Numbered from the stretch's first letter, positions 1 through 8,217 are shown. The stretch: 64,000 nt of DNA from Cereibacter changlensis JA139 (GCF_003034985.1 NZ_PZKG01000010.1:1-64000), one strand, 5' to 3'. The notes: generated by a model not told the origin, from the letters alone. Made by a program: numbers and translations.

Positions 1-650
1 CCCGGCTCGACGAAGCCGGCGAGGCAGGAATACATGCCCTCGGGCCAGCCCGGCGAGCGGCCGATCAGCGCCCGGTTGCCATGGGTGACCAGCATGATCA
101 CCACCGGATCGGTGCGCGGGAAGTGATGCGCGGCGCAGACCGTGCAGACCCGCTGCCACCCCGCCATCGCCGGGGCCGAGACCGCGCCGCAGGCCGAGCA
201 GTAGCCGTGGCTGCGGTGCCATTGCACCAACGCCTTGCCGGTCGCCGCCAGCTCCGCCTCGCGCGGGGTCAGAAGCAGCATCGCCCCGCGCAGCTCGCCG
301 AAGGCAAGGCTCTCCGGCAGCGCCGGATGGGTCTGGAACGAGGGATCGAAGAAACCGGCCTGCACCGCCTCGGCCCCTGCCTCGGGCGACCAGTCCGAGA
401 TGTCGACGGCGAAGCAGCCGCGCCCCTCGTTCCGCCCGAGGAAGATCGGTGCCCCGCCGCCCGCCAGCACCGGGCTGTCGGCCGCGACCCAGCCCAGCGC
501 CGCGCCGTCCCGCATCAGGGGCTTGCCGCGCCAGATCGGCAGCACCAGCCCCTCGGCCAGCAGCGCCGCCATCCGCTCCGGGTCGCCGCGCAGCTCTGCC
601 GCCCGGTCCAGCCCAGAGCCCCCGAAAGTCACCGTCTCCGCGATCCGCAT
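1..650 (-). CDS. nudC: NADH pyrophosphatase NudC, 3' end cut off by window edge
   Basis: Nudix-family hydrolase that cleaves NAD(H) to NMN(H) and AMP; in other bacteria NudC also removes NAD caps from RNA. Read from the ATG at 650, 216 residues are visible. A zinc ribbon uses Cys151, Cys154, Cys169 and Cys172 (CSAC and CTVC), followed by HFPRTDPVVIML and the start of the Nudix fold (GMYSCLAGFVEPG). The Nudix box itself, G-x5-E-x7-REUxEExGU, lies beyond base 1. Zinc ribbon directly before the Nudix domain is diagnostic for NudC. It is transcribed away from the HAD phosphatase gene, with about 140 bp between the two starts. Confidence 0.93.
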   Translation of the reverse strand, partial: MRIAETVTFGGSGLDRAAELRGDPERMAALLAEGLVLPIWRGKPLMRDGAALGWVAADSPVLAGGGAPIFLGRNEGRGCFAVDISDWSPEAGAEAVQAGFFDPSFQTHPALPESLAFGELRGAMLLLTPREAELAATGKALVQWHRSHGYCSACGAVSAPAMAGWQRVCTVCAAHHFPRTDPVVIMLVTHGNRALIGRSPGWPEGMYSCLAGFVEP

Positions 651-787
651 CCGTCCGTCCCCTGCCCCACCGGCCCGCCCCTCATGCCATGCCGGCCCGG
701 TGGTGGCAAATGCGGCAGTCTTGCCGCCTGCACCCTTCCCGAGCGGGGGTCGATCCGCTAGATCAACAGCAGACAGAAGGAAGATAC

Positions 788-1420
788 ATGTTCGATGCAG
801 TGATTTTCGATCTCGACGGCACCCTGATCGACACGGAAAGCCTCGCGCTGGCCTCCGGGATCGAGGCCTTCGCAAGCATGGGCCAGCCGGTCGACGAGGC
901 CTTCATGCACGGGCTGGTCGGCAAGGACCTGCCCACCGGTGCCCGGATCATCGCCGCGGCCTTCCCCGAGCTGGATCTGGCCGAACTGGACCGGCGCTGG
1001 ACGCATGGCATGAAGGTGCTGATGGATGACGGCCTGCCGCTGAAGCCGGGGGTAGAGGAGCTGCTGGCCCGCCTCACCCTGCCGCGCGCCATCGCCACCT
1101 CCAGCGGCCGCGACGCTGCCCATGCCAAGATCGGCCGCACCGGCCTCGCCGCGCATTTCGAGCATATCGTCACCTATGACGACGTGACCGCGCACAAGCC
1201 CTTCCCCGATCCCTACATCTTGGCCGCCCGCCTGCTCGGCGTGGATCCGGCGCGCTGCGTGGTGTTTGAGGACAGCGATGTCGGGGCCGAGGCCGCCCAT
1301 GCCGCCGGGATGCATGTCATCCAAGTGCCGGACGTGATGGCGACCGAGGGGCGCTTCGCCCATCTGGTGGCCGAGGACCTGCTGTCGGGCGCGATTGCCG
1401 CAGGCGTGATCAGCGCATAG
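788..1420 (+). CDS. HAD-superfamily phosphatase (beta-phosphoglucomutase/GS1-like)
   Basis: A 210-residue haloacid-dehalogenase-type phosphohydrolase. Motif I is FDLDGT with the nucleophile Asp8 and acid/base Asp10. Motif II is the Ser/Thr in IATSSGRD near residue 100. Motif III is the Lys in AHKPFPDPY, and motif IV is FEDSDVGAEAA. The insertion between motif I and II is a helical C1 cap, as in subfamily IA enzymes of the PGMB/phosphoglycolate phosphatase group. The start at 788 is preceded by AGAAGGAAG, a good ribosome-binding site. A longer upstream reading frame has no conserved content. The substrate cannot be told from sequence; small sugar phosphates are likely. Confidence 0.9.
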   Translation: MFDAVIFDLDGTLIDTESLALASGIEAFASMGQPVDEAFMHGLVGKDLPTGARIIAAAFPELDLAELDRRWTHGMKVLMDDGLPLKPGVEELLARLTLPRAIATSSGRDAAHAKIGRTGLAAHFEHIVTYDDVTAHKPFPDPYILAARLLGVDPARCVVFEDSDVGAEAAHAAGMHVIQVPDVMATEGRFAHLVAEDLLSGAIAAGVISA

Positions 1421-1455
1421 TCCGACTTGCGAATCCTGCCGCCCCCGCCTATATC

Positions 1456-1557
1456 GGCGGGGAGAGGTTGGCGCGGGCGAGCGCCTCGCCAACCCGGTCA
1501 GGTCCGGAAGGAAGCAGCCGTAACGAGCCCCGCTTGGGTCGTTGTCAGCCTCTCACC
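1456..1557 (+). ncRNA. ffs: Signal recognition particle RNA (4.5S type)
   Basis: The segment contains the near-universal SRP Alu-less helix-8 core, GGTCAGGTCCGGAAGGAAGC (1497-1516) followed by AGCCGTAACGA. The flanking arms GGGGAGAGGTTGG and CAGCCTCTCACCTCC pair to close the hairpin. It binds Ffh and acts in co-translational targeting of inner-membrane proteins. The position directly before dnaX is conserved in alphaproteobacteria. Ends are estimated from the pairing arms and may be off by about 10 bases. Confidence 0.95.
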
Positions 1558-1682
1558 TCCTCCCCTTACGCCCGTCGCAGCGCCGATCCGTCGGCCCCTC
1601 GCGATTGGGCCGGAGCGCGGGTGGACGCCGCCGCGCCCCCGGCCTAATCTTCCCGCTCGAATCCCGAACCGCCAGAGGCCCA

Positions 1683-3413
1683 ATGTCCGACGCACCCGAG
1701 CAAGGCTATCAGGTTCTCGCCCGCAAATACCGGCCGCAGACCTTCGCCGACCTGATCGGTCAGGACGCGATGGTGCGGACGCTGAAGAACGCCTTCGCCG
1801 CCGACCGCATCGCCCATGCCTTCGTGATGACCGGGGTGCGCGGGGTGGGCAAGACCACCACCGCCCGGATCATCGCCAAGGGGCTGAACTGCGTCGGGCT
1901 CGACGGCAAGGGCGGCCCCACGACCGAGCCCTGCGGCAGCTGCGACGCCTGCCGCGCGATCTCCGAAGGCCGCCATGTCGACGTGATGGAGATGGACGCC
2001 GCCAGCCGCACCGGCGTGGGCGACATCCGCGAGATCATCGACTCGGTGCATTACCGGGCGGCCTCGGCGCGCTACAAGATCTACATCATCGACGAAGTCC
2101 ACATGCTCTCCACCAGCGCCTTCAACGCGCTGCTGAAGACGCTGGAAGAGCCGCCCGCCCATGTGAAGTTCATCTTCGCCACCACCGAGATCCGCAAGGT
2201 GCCGGTCACGGTGCTGTCGCGCTGCCAGCGCTTCGATCTGAAGCGGATCGAGCCCGAGGTGATGATGGCGCATCTCTCCAAGGTGGCCGGGATGGAGAAG
2301 GCGAGCCTCGCGCCCGACGCGCTGGCGCTGATCACCCGCGCGGCGGAAGGCTCGGTGCGCGACGCGATGAGCCTGATGGATCAGGCCATCGCCCATGGCG
2401 CGGGCGAGACCTCGGCGGCGCAGGTGCGCGCCATGCTGGGGCTGGCCGACCGCGGCCGGGTGCTCGACCTCTTCGACATGATCATGAAGGGCGCGGCGGC
2501 CGAGGCGCTGACCGAGCTTTCGGGCCAATATGCCGACGGCGCCGACCCGATGGCGGTGCTGCGCGATCTGGCCGAGATCACCCACTGGATCTCGGTCATC
2601 AAGATCACCCCCGAGGCCGCCGAAGACCCGACCACCCCGCCCGACGAACGCTCGCGCGGGCTCGACATGGCCGGGCGGCTGCCGATGCGGGTGCTGACGC
2701 GGATGTGGCAGATGCTGCTCAAGGCGCTGGAAGAGGTGGCGTTGGCCCCCAACGCCATGATGGCCGCCGAGATGGCGGTGATCCGCCTGACCCATGTCGC
2801 CGACCTGCCCGACCCGGAGACGCTGATCCGCAAGCTGCAGTCGACCCCCGCCCCCGCTGCGATCGCGCCGGGCGGCCCCTCCGGCGGCGGCGCGCCCGCG
2901 CCCGCCACGCGGATGCAGGGCCCGACGCGCGCCACCCATGCTTCGGGCGGGGCCGCCCCTGCCGTGGCCGTGGCGCAGGGTGCGCCGATCACCTGCCAGA
3001 GCTTCGATCAGGTCGCCGAGCTGATCCGGGGCAAGCGCGACATGAAGCTGCTCTACGAGATCGAGACCTGCCTGCGCCTCGTCCGCTTCGCGCCGGGCCG
3101 GATCGAGTTCGAGCCGACCGCCGACGCCGCCCCCGACCTTGCCGCACGGCTGTCGCAGCGGCTGCAGGGCTGGACCGGGATGCGCTGGGGCGTGTCGGTG
3201 GTGAGCAGCGGCGGCGCGCCGACGCTGGCCGAGGAGCGCGACAAAGGGCGGCTTGCGGAAGAGGCGAAGGCGCTGGAAAACCCGCTGGTCAAGTCGGTGC
3301 TGGCCGCCTTTCCGGGTGCGCGGATCTCCGAGATCCGCAAGCCGCAGGAACTGGCGGCGGTCGAGGCGCTGGCGGAAGTCGAGGATGAATGGGATCCCTT
3401 CGAGGATGGCTGA
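1683..3413 (+). CDS. dnaX: DNA polymerase III subunit gamma/tau
   Basis: Clamp-loader ATPase of the replicative polymerase, 576 residues from the ATG at 1683. It begins YQVLARKYRPQTFADLIGQ, typical of DnaX, then Walker A GVRGVGKTTTAR (about 45-57), a four-Cys zinc module (C..CGSCDAC), Walker B IIDEVHML and the SRC sensor motif VTVLSRCQRFDL. After domain III there is a Pro/Ala/Gly-rich linker near residues 395-435 and a tau-like C-terminal domain. I saw no A-rich slippery heptamer, so a separate gamma form by frameshifting is not indicated. It is followed 12 bp later by ybaB and recR, the conserved replication/repair cluster. Confidence 0.97.
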   Translation: MSDAPEQGYQVLARKYRPQTFADLIGQDAMVRTLKNAFAADRIAHAFVMTGVRGVGKTTTARIIAKGLNCVGLDGKGGPTTEPCGSCDACRAISEGRHVDVMEMDAASRTGVGDIREIIDSVHYRAASARYKIYIIDEVHMLSTSAFNALLKTLEEPPAHVKFIFATTEIRKVPVTVLSRCQRFDLKRIEPEVMMAHLSKVAGMEKASLAPDALALITRAAEGSVRDAMSLMDQAIAHGAGETSAAQVRAMLGLADRGRVLDLFDMIMKGAAAEALTELSGQYADGADPMAVLRDLAEITHWISVIKITPEAAEDPTTPPDERSRGLDMAGRLPMRVLTRMWQMLLKALEEVALAPNAMMAAEMAVIRLTHVADLPDPETLIRKLQSTPAPAAIAPGGPSGGGAPAPATRMQGPTRATHASGGAAPAVAVAQGAPITCQSFDQVAELIRGKRDMKLLYEIETCLRLVRFAPGRIEFEPTADAAPDLAARLSQRLQGWTGMRWGVSVVSSGGAPTLAEERDKGRLAEEAKALENPLVKSVLAAFPGARISEIRKPQELAAVEALAEVEDEWDPFEDG

Positions 3414-3425
3414 AAGGATGACGGT

Positions 3426-3770
3426 ATGCTGAAAGGTTTGGGCGGGCTTGGCGACATGGCCAAGATGATGAAGGCCGCGCAGGGGCTGCAGGAGAAGATG
3501 GCGCAGCTGCAGGAGGATCTGGAGAAGATCACCGTGACCGGCGAATCCGGCGCGGGGCTGGTGAAGGCCACGGCGACCGCCAAGGGCGAGCTGACGGGGC
3601 TGGAGATCGACCCGTCGATCTTCGTCGCCTCCGAGAAGGAAGTCGTGGAGGACCTGATCCTTGCGGCGATCAAGGATGCGCAGCAGAAGGCCTCGGCGCG
3701 GGGGCAGGCCGAGATGGCCAAGCTGACCGACGGGATGGGCCTGCCGGCGGGCATGAAACTGCCGTTCTGA
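3426..3770 (+). CDS. ybaB: YbaB/EbfC family nucleoid-associated protein
   Basis: A small DNA-binding protein of 114 residues. The N-terminus [19 protein letters not shown] leads into a long amphipathic helix ([13 protein letters not shown]) and then the beta core with [16 protein letters not shown]. This is the helix-strand-strand-helix pattern of the dimeric EbfC fold. Length and sequence fit the family well. It lies between dnaX and recR, with a 1-bp gap to recR, as in most proteobacteria, so it is almost certainly co-transcribed with both. The family coats DNA and in Borrelia acts as a regulator; a specific role here is not known. Confidence 0.95.
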   Translation: MLKGLGGLGDMAKMMKAAQGLQEKMAQLQEDLEKITVTGESGAGLVKATATAKGELTGLEIDPSIFVASEKEVVEDLILAAIKDAQQKASARGQAEMAKLTDGMGLPAGMKLPF

Positions 3771-3771
3771 C

Positions 3772-4371
3772 ATGGCCGAAGCGCCGGGCGACATCGAGCA
3801 ACTCATCGATCTGATGGCGCGTCTGCCGGGGCTCGGACCCCGCTCGGCGCGGCGCGCGGTGCTTCTGATGCTGAAGAAACGGGGGGCCGTGATGGCCCCT
3901 CTGGCCACCGTCATGGCGCAGGTCGCGGTCTCGGCGCGCGATTGCGCCAGATGCGGGAACATCACCAATTCCGAGCTCTGCGAGATCTGTCGCGACGAGC
4001 GGCGGGCGACGGGCGAGCTCTGCGTGGTGGAGGATGTGGCCGACCTCTGGGCGCTGGAGCGCGGCGGCGCCTTCAAGGGCCGCTACCATGTGCTCGGCGG
4101 CACGCTTTCCGCGCTGGACGCGGTGGGCCCGGACGAGCTGCGCATCCCCCGGCTGGTGGAGCGCGTGGCGGAGGAGGGCATCACCGAGGTGATCCTGGCG
4201 CTGAACGCCACGGTGGACGGCCAGACCACCGCGCATTACATCGCCGATGTGCTGACCGCCTCGGGCGTGTCGCTGACCTCGCTGGCGCAGGGCGTGCCGA
4301 TCGGGGGAGAGCTGGATTACCTCGACGACGGAACGATCGGCGCGGCGCTCAGGGCGCGGAAGCGGTTCTGA
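3772..4371 (+). CDS. recR: Recombination mediator RecR
   Basis: RecR works with RecF and RecO to load RecA on SSB-coated single-stranded gaps. The protein has 199 residues, the normal length. An N-terminal helix-hairpin-helix ([14 protein letters not shown], about 12-26) is followed by a C4 zinc finger (CARCGNIT...CEICRD, about 57-74), a Toprim domain ([15 protein letters not shown] and later [15 protein letters not shown]) and the C-terminal Walker-B-like segment ([15 protein letters not shown]). The start at 3772 lies 1 bp after the ybaB stop, so translation is probably coupled. Confidence 0.97.
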   Translation: MAEAPGDIEQLIDLMARLPGLGPRSARRAVLLMLKKRGAVMAPLATVMAQVAVSARDCARCGNITNSELCEICRDERRATGELCVVEDVADLWALERGGAFKGRYHVLGGTLSALDAVGPDELRIPRLVERVAEEGITEVILALNATVDGQTTAHYIADVLTASGVSLTSLAQGVPIGGELDYLDDGTIGAALRARKRF

Positions 4372-4411
4372 GCGGCGGGGATCGATGCAGATTCTTGCGG
4401 TTTTGTCGGGA

Positions 4412-4449
4412 ATGCACGGGCGGTGCACGGATCATGCACGGGCGGTGCA
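4412..4449. repeat. Two tandem 16-bp hairpin repeats
   Basis: The sequence ATGCACGGGCGGTGCA occurs at 4412-4427 and again at 4434-4449, a period of 22 bp with spacer CGGATC. Each copy is itself a small inverted repeat (TGCAC...GTGCA). It lies about 40 bp after the recR stop, between convergent recR and trcR. It could be part of the recR transcript end or a protein-binding site. No U-tract follows, so it is not a classical terminator. Confidence 0.7.
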
Positions 4450-4503
4450 GATCGGTGGCGGGGGTGGGGTGGCCGCCGTCGCGCGATGGGTGAGGTGGCC
4501 CCC

Positions 4504-4569
4504 CCCTACGGGCTTGGGCGATGCGCATCCGAGGGGCGGAAGGTGCGCAATGAATGCGCACCCTACGGG
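4504..4569. repeat. Palindromic intergenic element bounded by CCCTACGGG
   Basis: Two direct copies of CCCTACGGG (4504-4512 and 4561-4569) enclose a GC-rich spacer and an inverted repeat, GGTGCGCA-ATGAA-TGCGCACC (4542-4562). ATGCGCAT at 4521-4528 is a further self-complementary octamer. The organisation resembles dispersed intergenic palindromes of other Rhodobacterales. Copies elsewhere in this window were not found, so the repeat-family claim is inference. Confidence 0.5.
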
Positions 4570-4590
4570 TGGCGAGGTGGGACGGGCAAA

Positions 4591-4615
4591 GAAAAAGCCC
4601 CGGGGGTCCGGGGCT
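4591..4615 (-). terminator. Rho-independent terminator of trcR
   Basis: Read on the minus strand, GAGCCCCGG-acc-CCGGGGCTTTTTC forms a tight GC hairpin followed by TTTTT. It starts about 30 bp beyond the trcR stop codon. Confidence 0.85.
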
Positions 4616-4645
4616 CTGTCGTCGGCGTGGCGATGACCCTCGCGC

Positions 4646-5395
4646 TCAGCGCTGGTCTTCGTCCTCGTCTTCCTCGTCATCGCCATGCGGCAGGTTGAAG
4701 AAGCTGTCGGCGTCGGAGAAGTCGGCCGGTTTCGCCTCTTCCTCGCTGCGGCGGAACTGCTCCAGATCCGCGAGGCCGGAGGGGATGCGGGCCTCTTCCG
4801 ACATGCCGAGCGACTGCTCGGTCGAGACCAGCTTGCGCCGCTCGTCATCGGTCATCACCGAGCCCTCGGCGGCCTTCTTGCGGGCCGCGGCCTGCACGGC
4901 GGAGTCGAGCTCGGACTGCTTGCAGAGGCCGAGCGCCACCGGGTCGATCGGGGTGATGGAGCCGATGTTCCAATGGGTGCGCTCGCGGATCGACTGGATC
5001 GTCGGCTTGGTGGTGCCGACCAGCTTGCCGATGGCGCCGTCGCTCAGCTCGGGGTGGAACTTCACCAGCCAGAGGATCGCGGCCGGACGGTCCTGCCGCT
5101 TGGAGAGCGGGGTGTAGCGCGGACCGCGGCGCTTCTCCTCGCCCACGGCGGCGGCGTTGAACTTCAGCTTGAGCCGGTAGAACGGGTCCTTCTGGCCCTT
5201 CTCGATCTCGCCCGGATCGAGCTGGTTGTTGGCGACCGGGTCGAAGCCCTTCACGCCCGTGGCCACGTCGCCATCGGCGATGCCCTGCACCTCCAGCTCG
5301 TGCATGCCGCAGAATTCGGCGACCTGTTTGAAGGTGAGCGTCGTGTTGTCGACCAGCCAGACGGCGGTCGCCTTGGACATCAGTGGCTTGTTCAT
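4646..5395 (-). CDS. trcR: Cell-cycle transcriptional regulator TrcR (DUF1013)
   Basis: A 249-residue protein of the alphaproteobacteria-specific DUF1013 family, named TrcR in current databases. It opens with MSKATAVWLVDNTTLTFKQVAEFCGMHELEV, a helix-turn-helix-like region, and has a second one near residues 115-140 (DGAIGKLVGTTKPTIQSIRER). The C-terminus is very acidic (DDEEDEDEDQR). These two HTH segments support DNA binding. The start at 5395 has AAAGGA upstream. It is a single-gene unit ending at a strong hairpin. The regulatory targets cannot be read from this sequence. Confidence 0.88.
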   Translation of the reverse strand: MNKPLMSKATAVWLVDNTTLTFKQVAEFCGMHELEVQGIADGDVATGVKGFDPVANNQLDPGEIEKGQKDPFYRLKLKFNAAAVGEEKRRGPRYTPLSKRQDRPAAILWLVKFHPELSDGAIGKLVGTTKPTIQSIRERTHWNIGSITPIDPVALGLCKQSELDSAVQAAARKKAAEGSVMTDDERRKLVSTEQSLGMSEEARIPSGLADLEQFRRSEEEAKPADFSDADSFFNLPHGDDEEDEDEDQR

Positions 5396-5461
5396 CGGAC
5401 GATCCTTTGCAAATCTCTCCCGTGCCGGGAAAACGGCTGCGGCGGTCGCCGCGTCTTCTCG

Positions 5462-5490
5462 TTTTCAGGGAAGTCAGCGGGCTGTATAAT
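5462..5490 (+). promoter_or_regulatory. Candidate sigma-70-type promoter of the RNase T2 gene
   Basis: TTTTCA (5462-5467) and a perfect TATAAT (5485-5490) are separated by 17 bp. The ATG of the RNase T2 gene follows 27 bp after the -10 box. A perfect TATAAT is rare in sequence this rich in GC. Confidence 0.45.
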
Positions 5491-5517
5491 CTCGAATCCG
5501 GTCAAGGAAAAGCGAAA

Positions 5518-6132
5518 ATGCGTTGGGTGATTGCGTGGCTGGGGCTCTGCGGGGCGGCGCTCGCCGAGGGCGAGCAGGCCGGGGACTTCGATTACTACGT
5601 GCTGTCGCTGAGCTGGCAGCCAACCTGGTGCGCGCTGGAAGGCGCGGGGTCGGAGGACTGCGCGCAGGGCCGTGGCTTCGTGCTGCACGGGCTCTGGCCG
5701 CAATACGAGCGGGGCTGGCCCTCCTACTGTGCGACGATGGAGCGCGATCCGCCGCGGCGCCAGACCGAAGCCATGGCCGACGTGATGCCGCCGGGGCTGG
5801 CGTGGCATCAGTGGAAGAAGCACGGGCGCTGCTCGGGCCTGCCCGCCGCCGATTATTTCGCGCTGATGCGGGAGGCGGCGGAGCGGGTGGCGCTGCCGGA
5901 GGTCTTCGACGGGCTGCGGCAGGATCTGGCGCTGCCCGCCCGCGTGGTGGAGGACGCCTTCCGCGAGGCCAACCCGGGGCTGCGGCGCGACGCGATCCCC
6001 GTGACCTGCGAGGCCGGGCGGATCCAGGAGGCGCGGATCTGCCTGACGCGCGACCTCGACTTCCGCGACTGCGGCGCGGACGTGGTGCGCGACTGCCGGC
6101 TGCCGGATGCGCTGATGGACGGGGTGCGGTAG
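5518..6132 (+). CDS. Secreted ribonuclease T2 family protein
   Basis: An endoribonuclease of the RNase T2/RNase I family, probably periplasmic, 204 residues. Residues 1-16 (MRWVIAWLGLCGAALA) form a signal peptide. The first catalytic segment is FVLHGLWPQ (about 58-66), complete with its His. The second is WHQWKKHGRCSG (about 98-109), with the catalytic Lys and His. The usual Glu of this motif (HEWxKHG) is Gln here. Many Cys residues suggest disulphides. The start at 5518 was chosen because the signal peptide begins there; a longer upstream frame is Arg-rich and not conserved. No operon partner is visible. Confidence 0.88.
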   Translation: MRWVIAWLGLCGAALAEGEQAGDFDYYVLSLSWQPTWCALEGAGSEDCAQGRGFVLHGLWPQYERGWPSYCATMERDPPRRQTEAMADVMPPGLAWHQWKKHGRCSGLPAADYFALMREAAERVALPEVFDGLRQDLALPARVVEDAFREANPGLRRDAIPVTCEAGRIQEARICLTRDLDFRDCGADVVRDCRLPDALMDGVR

Positions 6133-6163
6133 GGCCGATGCTGCGCTCCCCGCCGGCGTCGAA

Positions 6164-6196
6164 GCCTCCGGCGGGGATATTTGAGGACAGAAAATG
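6164..6196 (+). repeat. Short copy of the GGAGGC/TATTT intergenic repeat module
   Basis: GCCTCCGGCGGGGATATTTG (6164-6183) followed by AGGACAGAAAATG matches modules at 14302-14334 and, in reverse, at 14256-14280 and 53511-53539. It sits between convergent genes, about 30 bp after the RNase T2 stop. Confidence 0.65.
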
Positions 6197-6201
6197 CCGG
6201 A

Positions 6202-7188
6202 TCAGAGCTTGAGGACGATCTTGCCGATATGGTCCGAGCTCTCCATCCGGGCGTGCGCTTTTGCCGCGTCTTCCAGCGGATACTCGCTGTCGATCAGCGG
6301 GCGCAGCGCGCCGCGGGCGATCATCGGCCAGACGTGGGTCTCGAGTTCGGCGGCGTAGCGGGCCTTGGCGAGATCGCTCTGCGGGCGCAGGGTGGAGCCG
6401 GTGATGGTGAGGCGGCGCATCATCACCTCTGCGAAGTTCAGCTCCACCTTCGGCCCGGTGAGGAAAGCGATCTGCACGAGGCGGCCCTCCATCGCCAGCG
6501 CCTTCACGTTGCGCGGCAGGTAGCTGCCGCCGACCATGTCGAGGATCAGGTCGGCCCCGCCCTCGGCCTTGAGGATCTCGACGAAATCCTCCTCGCGGTA
6601 GTTGATGGCGCGGTCGGCGCCGAGGCCGAGGCAGGCCTCGCATTTCCCGGCCGAGCCGGCGGTGGTGAAGACGCGGGCGCCGAGCGCCTTGGCGATCTGG
6701 ATCGCGGTGGTGCCGATGCCGGAGGAGCCGCCATGGACGAGGAAGCGCTCGCCCGCCTTCAGCCCGCCGCGCATCGCCATGTTGGACCAGACGGTGAAGC
6801 AGGTCTCGGGCAGGCAGGCGGCCTCGCGCAGGCCGAGGCCTTCGGGGATCGGCAGGGCGTGGGCGGCGTTGGTGACGGCATATTCGGCATAGCCGCCACC
6901 GGGCAGCAGCGCGCAGACCGCGTCGCCCACCGACCAGCGGCTGACGCCGGGGCCGATGGCGGCGACATGCCCGGAGCCTTCCAGACCGGGCAGCGGCGAG
7001 GCGCCGGGCGGCGGGGCATAGGCCCCTGCCCGCTGCAGCGCATCGGGGCGGTTGACCCCGGCATAGGCCAGCTTGATCAGGATCTGGCCGTGCAGTGGAA
7101 CCGGCAGCGGCTGGGTGGCGGGACGCAGCGCCTCCGGCCCGCCGGGCTCGGGGATGTGCACGGCGCGCATGTCTATGGGCAGGGTCAT
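6202..7188 (-). CDS. NAD(P)H:quinone oxidoreductase, zinc-free MDR family
   Basis: A 328-residue medium-chain dehydrogenase/reductase of the quinone oxidoreductase (Qor/PIG3) type. The GroES-like N-domain has VNRPDALQRAGAYAPPPGAS and LPGLEGSGHVAAIG. The Rossmann domain has the NADPH motif VHGGSSGIGTTAIQIAKALGA (split here by the family's GGSSGIG pattern) and continues to NVKALAMEGRLVQIAFLTG. No zinc-ligand Cys set is present. The PIG3-like GS(S)GIG pattern favours NADPH and quinone substrates. It lies 23 bp downstream of coq9 on the same strand, probably one transcript, which fits a link to quinone metabolism. Confidence 0.87.
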   Translation of the reverse strand: MTLPIDMRAVHIPEPGGPEALRPATQPLPVPLHGQILIKLAYAGVNRPDALQRAGAYAPPPGASPLPGLEGSGHVAAIGPGVSRWSVGDAVCALLPGGGYAEYAVTNAAHALPIPEGLGLREAACLPETCFTVWSNMAMRGGLKAGERFLVHGGSSGIGTTAIQIAKALGARVFTTAGSAGKCEACLGLGADRAINYREEDFVEILKAEGGADLILDMVGGSYLPRNVKALAMEGRLVQIAFLTGPKVELNFAEVMMRRLTITGSTLRPQSDLAKARYAAELETHVWPMIARGALRPLIDSEYPLEDAAKAHARMESSDHIGKIVLKL

Positions 7189-7211
7189 TCGGGGTCCTTC
7201 GTTAAGGGCAA

Positions 7212-7901
7212 TCAGCGACGGCTCTGGCCGGGCAGGTCGGCGGGCAGGTTCGGCGCGCGGATCCTGTCGATCAGCTTCATCGGGCCGGCGGTCAGCGCCT
7301 TGACCAGCGGGTTCTTGGCGGCGTCGGCCTTCAGCTTCTCGAAGCGCATCACATTCTCGATGCGGCGGTCGAGGAACTCCCATGTCGCGAAATGGCCGGG
7401 GCTGTCGTCGCCGAGCCAGTAGAGCACGGTGGAGGCATAGACCGCGGAGAGCGTGGCGCGCTTGGTGTACCAGTTCACGTCGCGCGAGCTGTCGCCGAGC
7501 GCGGTCCAGATCTTGTCGGCAGTCCCCCAGATCGCGGCGGCGCCGTCGGCGGCGTGCTGGGGCAGCGAGAACAGCGTCGAGCCGCGCCGCACCAGCTCCT
7601 TGTCCTCCACCGCCTCGAGCCGGAAGCGGATCAGCGCCGCCACCCGTTCGGAATAGCGCATCATGCCGAGATTGGCCCGCGCCGCCTTCGCCTGCATGGC
7701 CGCGTCGCCGCGGGCGTGATAGGCCAGCGCCAGATCGACGCCGCCGCGCGGGAAGAGCGCCTTGGCCAGACCGGGGGCCACCCCCGAATCGCGCACCGCG
7801 GCGCGCAGGGTGGCCTCTGACCAGCCGTCGAAGGGCACATGCAGCAGCGCTGCGTCGAGAAGGGCGTTTTTTGCCGTTTCCAGTCCGTCTTCCGCTTCCA
7901 T
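7212..7901 (-). CDS. COQ9 family ubiquinone-biosynthesis protein
   Basis: A 229-residue COQ9-family protein. In yeast and humans COQ9 binds lipid and assists COQ7 hydroxylation of the quinone ring. The N-terminal half resembles a TetR-like helical bundle (LLDAALLHVPFDGWSEATLRAAVRDSG). The conserved C-terminal block (DVNWYTKRATLSAVYASTVLYWL) ends with DRRIENVMRFEKLKA. The ATG at 7901 is preceded by AAAGGAGA, so I prefer it to an in-frame start 24 codons upstream. It is followed by the quinone oxidoreductase and stands divergent from rpsU. Confidence 0.9.
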   Translation of the reverse strand: MEAEDGLETAKNALLDAALLHVPFDGWSEATLRAAVRDSGVAPGLAKALFPRGGVDLALAYHARGDAAMQAKAARANLGMMRYSERVAALIRFRLEAVEDKELVRRGSTLFSLPQHAADGAAAIWGTADKIWTALGDSSRDVNWYTKRATLSAVYASTVLYWLGDDSPGHFATWEFLDRRIENVMRFEKLKADAAKNPLVKALTAGPMKLIDRIRAPNLPADLPGQSRR

Positions 7902-7927
7902 CGCCGTCTCCTTTGCTGTGGACGAGG

Positions 7928-7957
7928 TGGACAAGCCACCCCTCTGTCTGATATAGG
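7928..7957 (+). promoter_or_regulatory. Candidate promoter of rpsU
   Basis: TGGACA (7928-7933) and TATAGG (7952-7957) are separated by 18 bp and lie 54 bp ahead of the rpsU start. The match is only moderate. Confidence 0.35.
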
Positions 7958-8010
7958 CGCCCAGCCTGCACATTCGTGCAACTCTAACTTAGGAAGGTGG
8001 TGACAACCAC

Positions 8011-8217
8011 ATGCAGGTCAGCGTCCGCGATAACAACGTCGAACAGGCCCTTCGGGCCCTGAAGAAAAAGCTCCAGCGCGAAGGCGTGTTCCGCGAAATG
8101 AAGCTCAAGCAGCATTTCGAGAAACCCTCCGTCAAGCGCGCCCGTGAGCAAGCCGAAGCCGTCCGCCGTGCGCGCAAGCTCGCGCGCAAGAAGGCGCAAC
8201 GCGAAGGCGGTCTCTGA
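8011..8217 (+). CDS. rpsU: 30S ribosomal protein S21
   Basis: A 68-residue basic protein beginning [20 protein letters not shown], the S21 signature, with a Lys/Arg-rich helix to the end ([13 protein letters not shown]). It binds the 30S platform near the anti-Shine-Dalgarno region of 16S rRNA and aids initiation. AGGAAGGTGGTGA lies just upstream of the start. The gene stands alone, with a hairpin terminator 55 bp beyond the stop. Confidence 0.96.
   Translation: MQVSVRDNNVEQALRALKKKLQREGVFREMKLKQHFEKPSVKRAREQAEAVRRARKLARKKAQREGGL

Noticed and set aside
1683-3413. A programmed frameshift in dnaX giving a gamma form
   Set aside because: No A-rich slippery heptamer with downstream hairpin is seen. 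The gene reads straight through to a tau-like end.
1644-4076. An 810-codon minus-strand frame opposite dnaX, ybaB and recR
   Set aside because: It is the complement of well-conserved genes, rich in His/Arg/Gly and without a motif.
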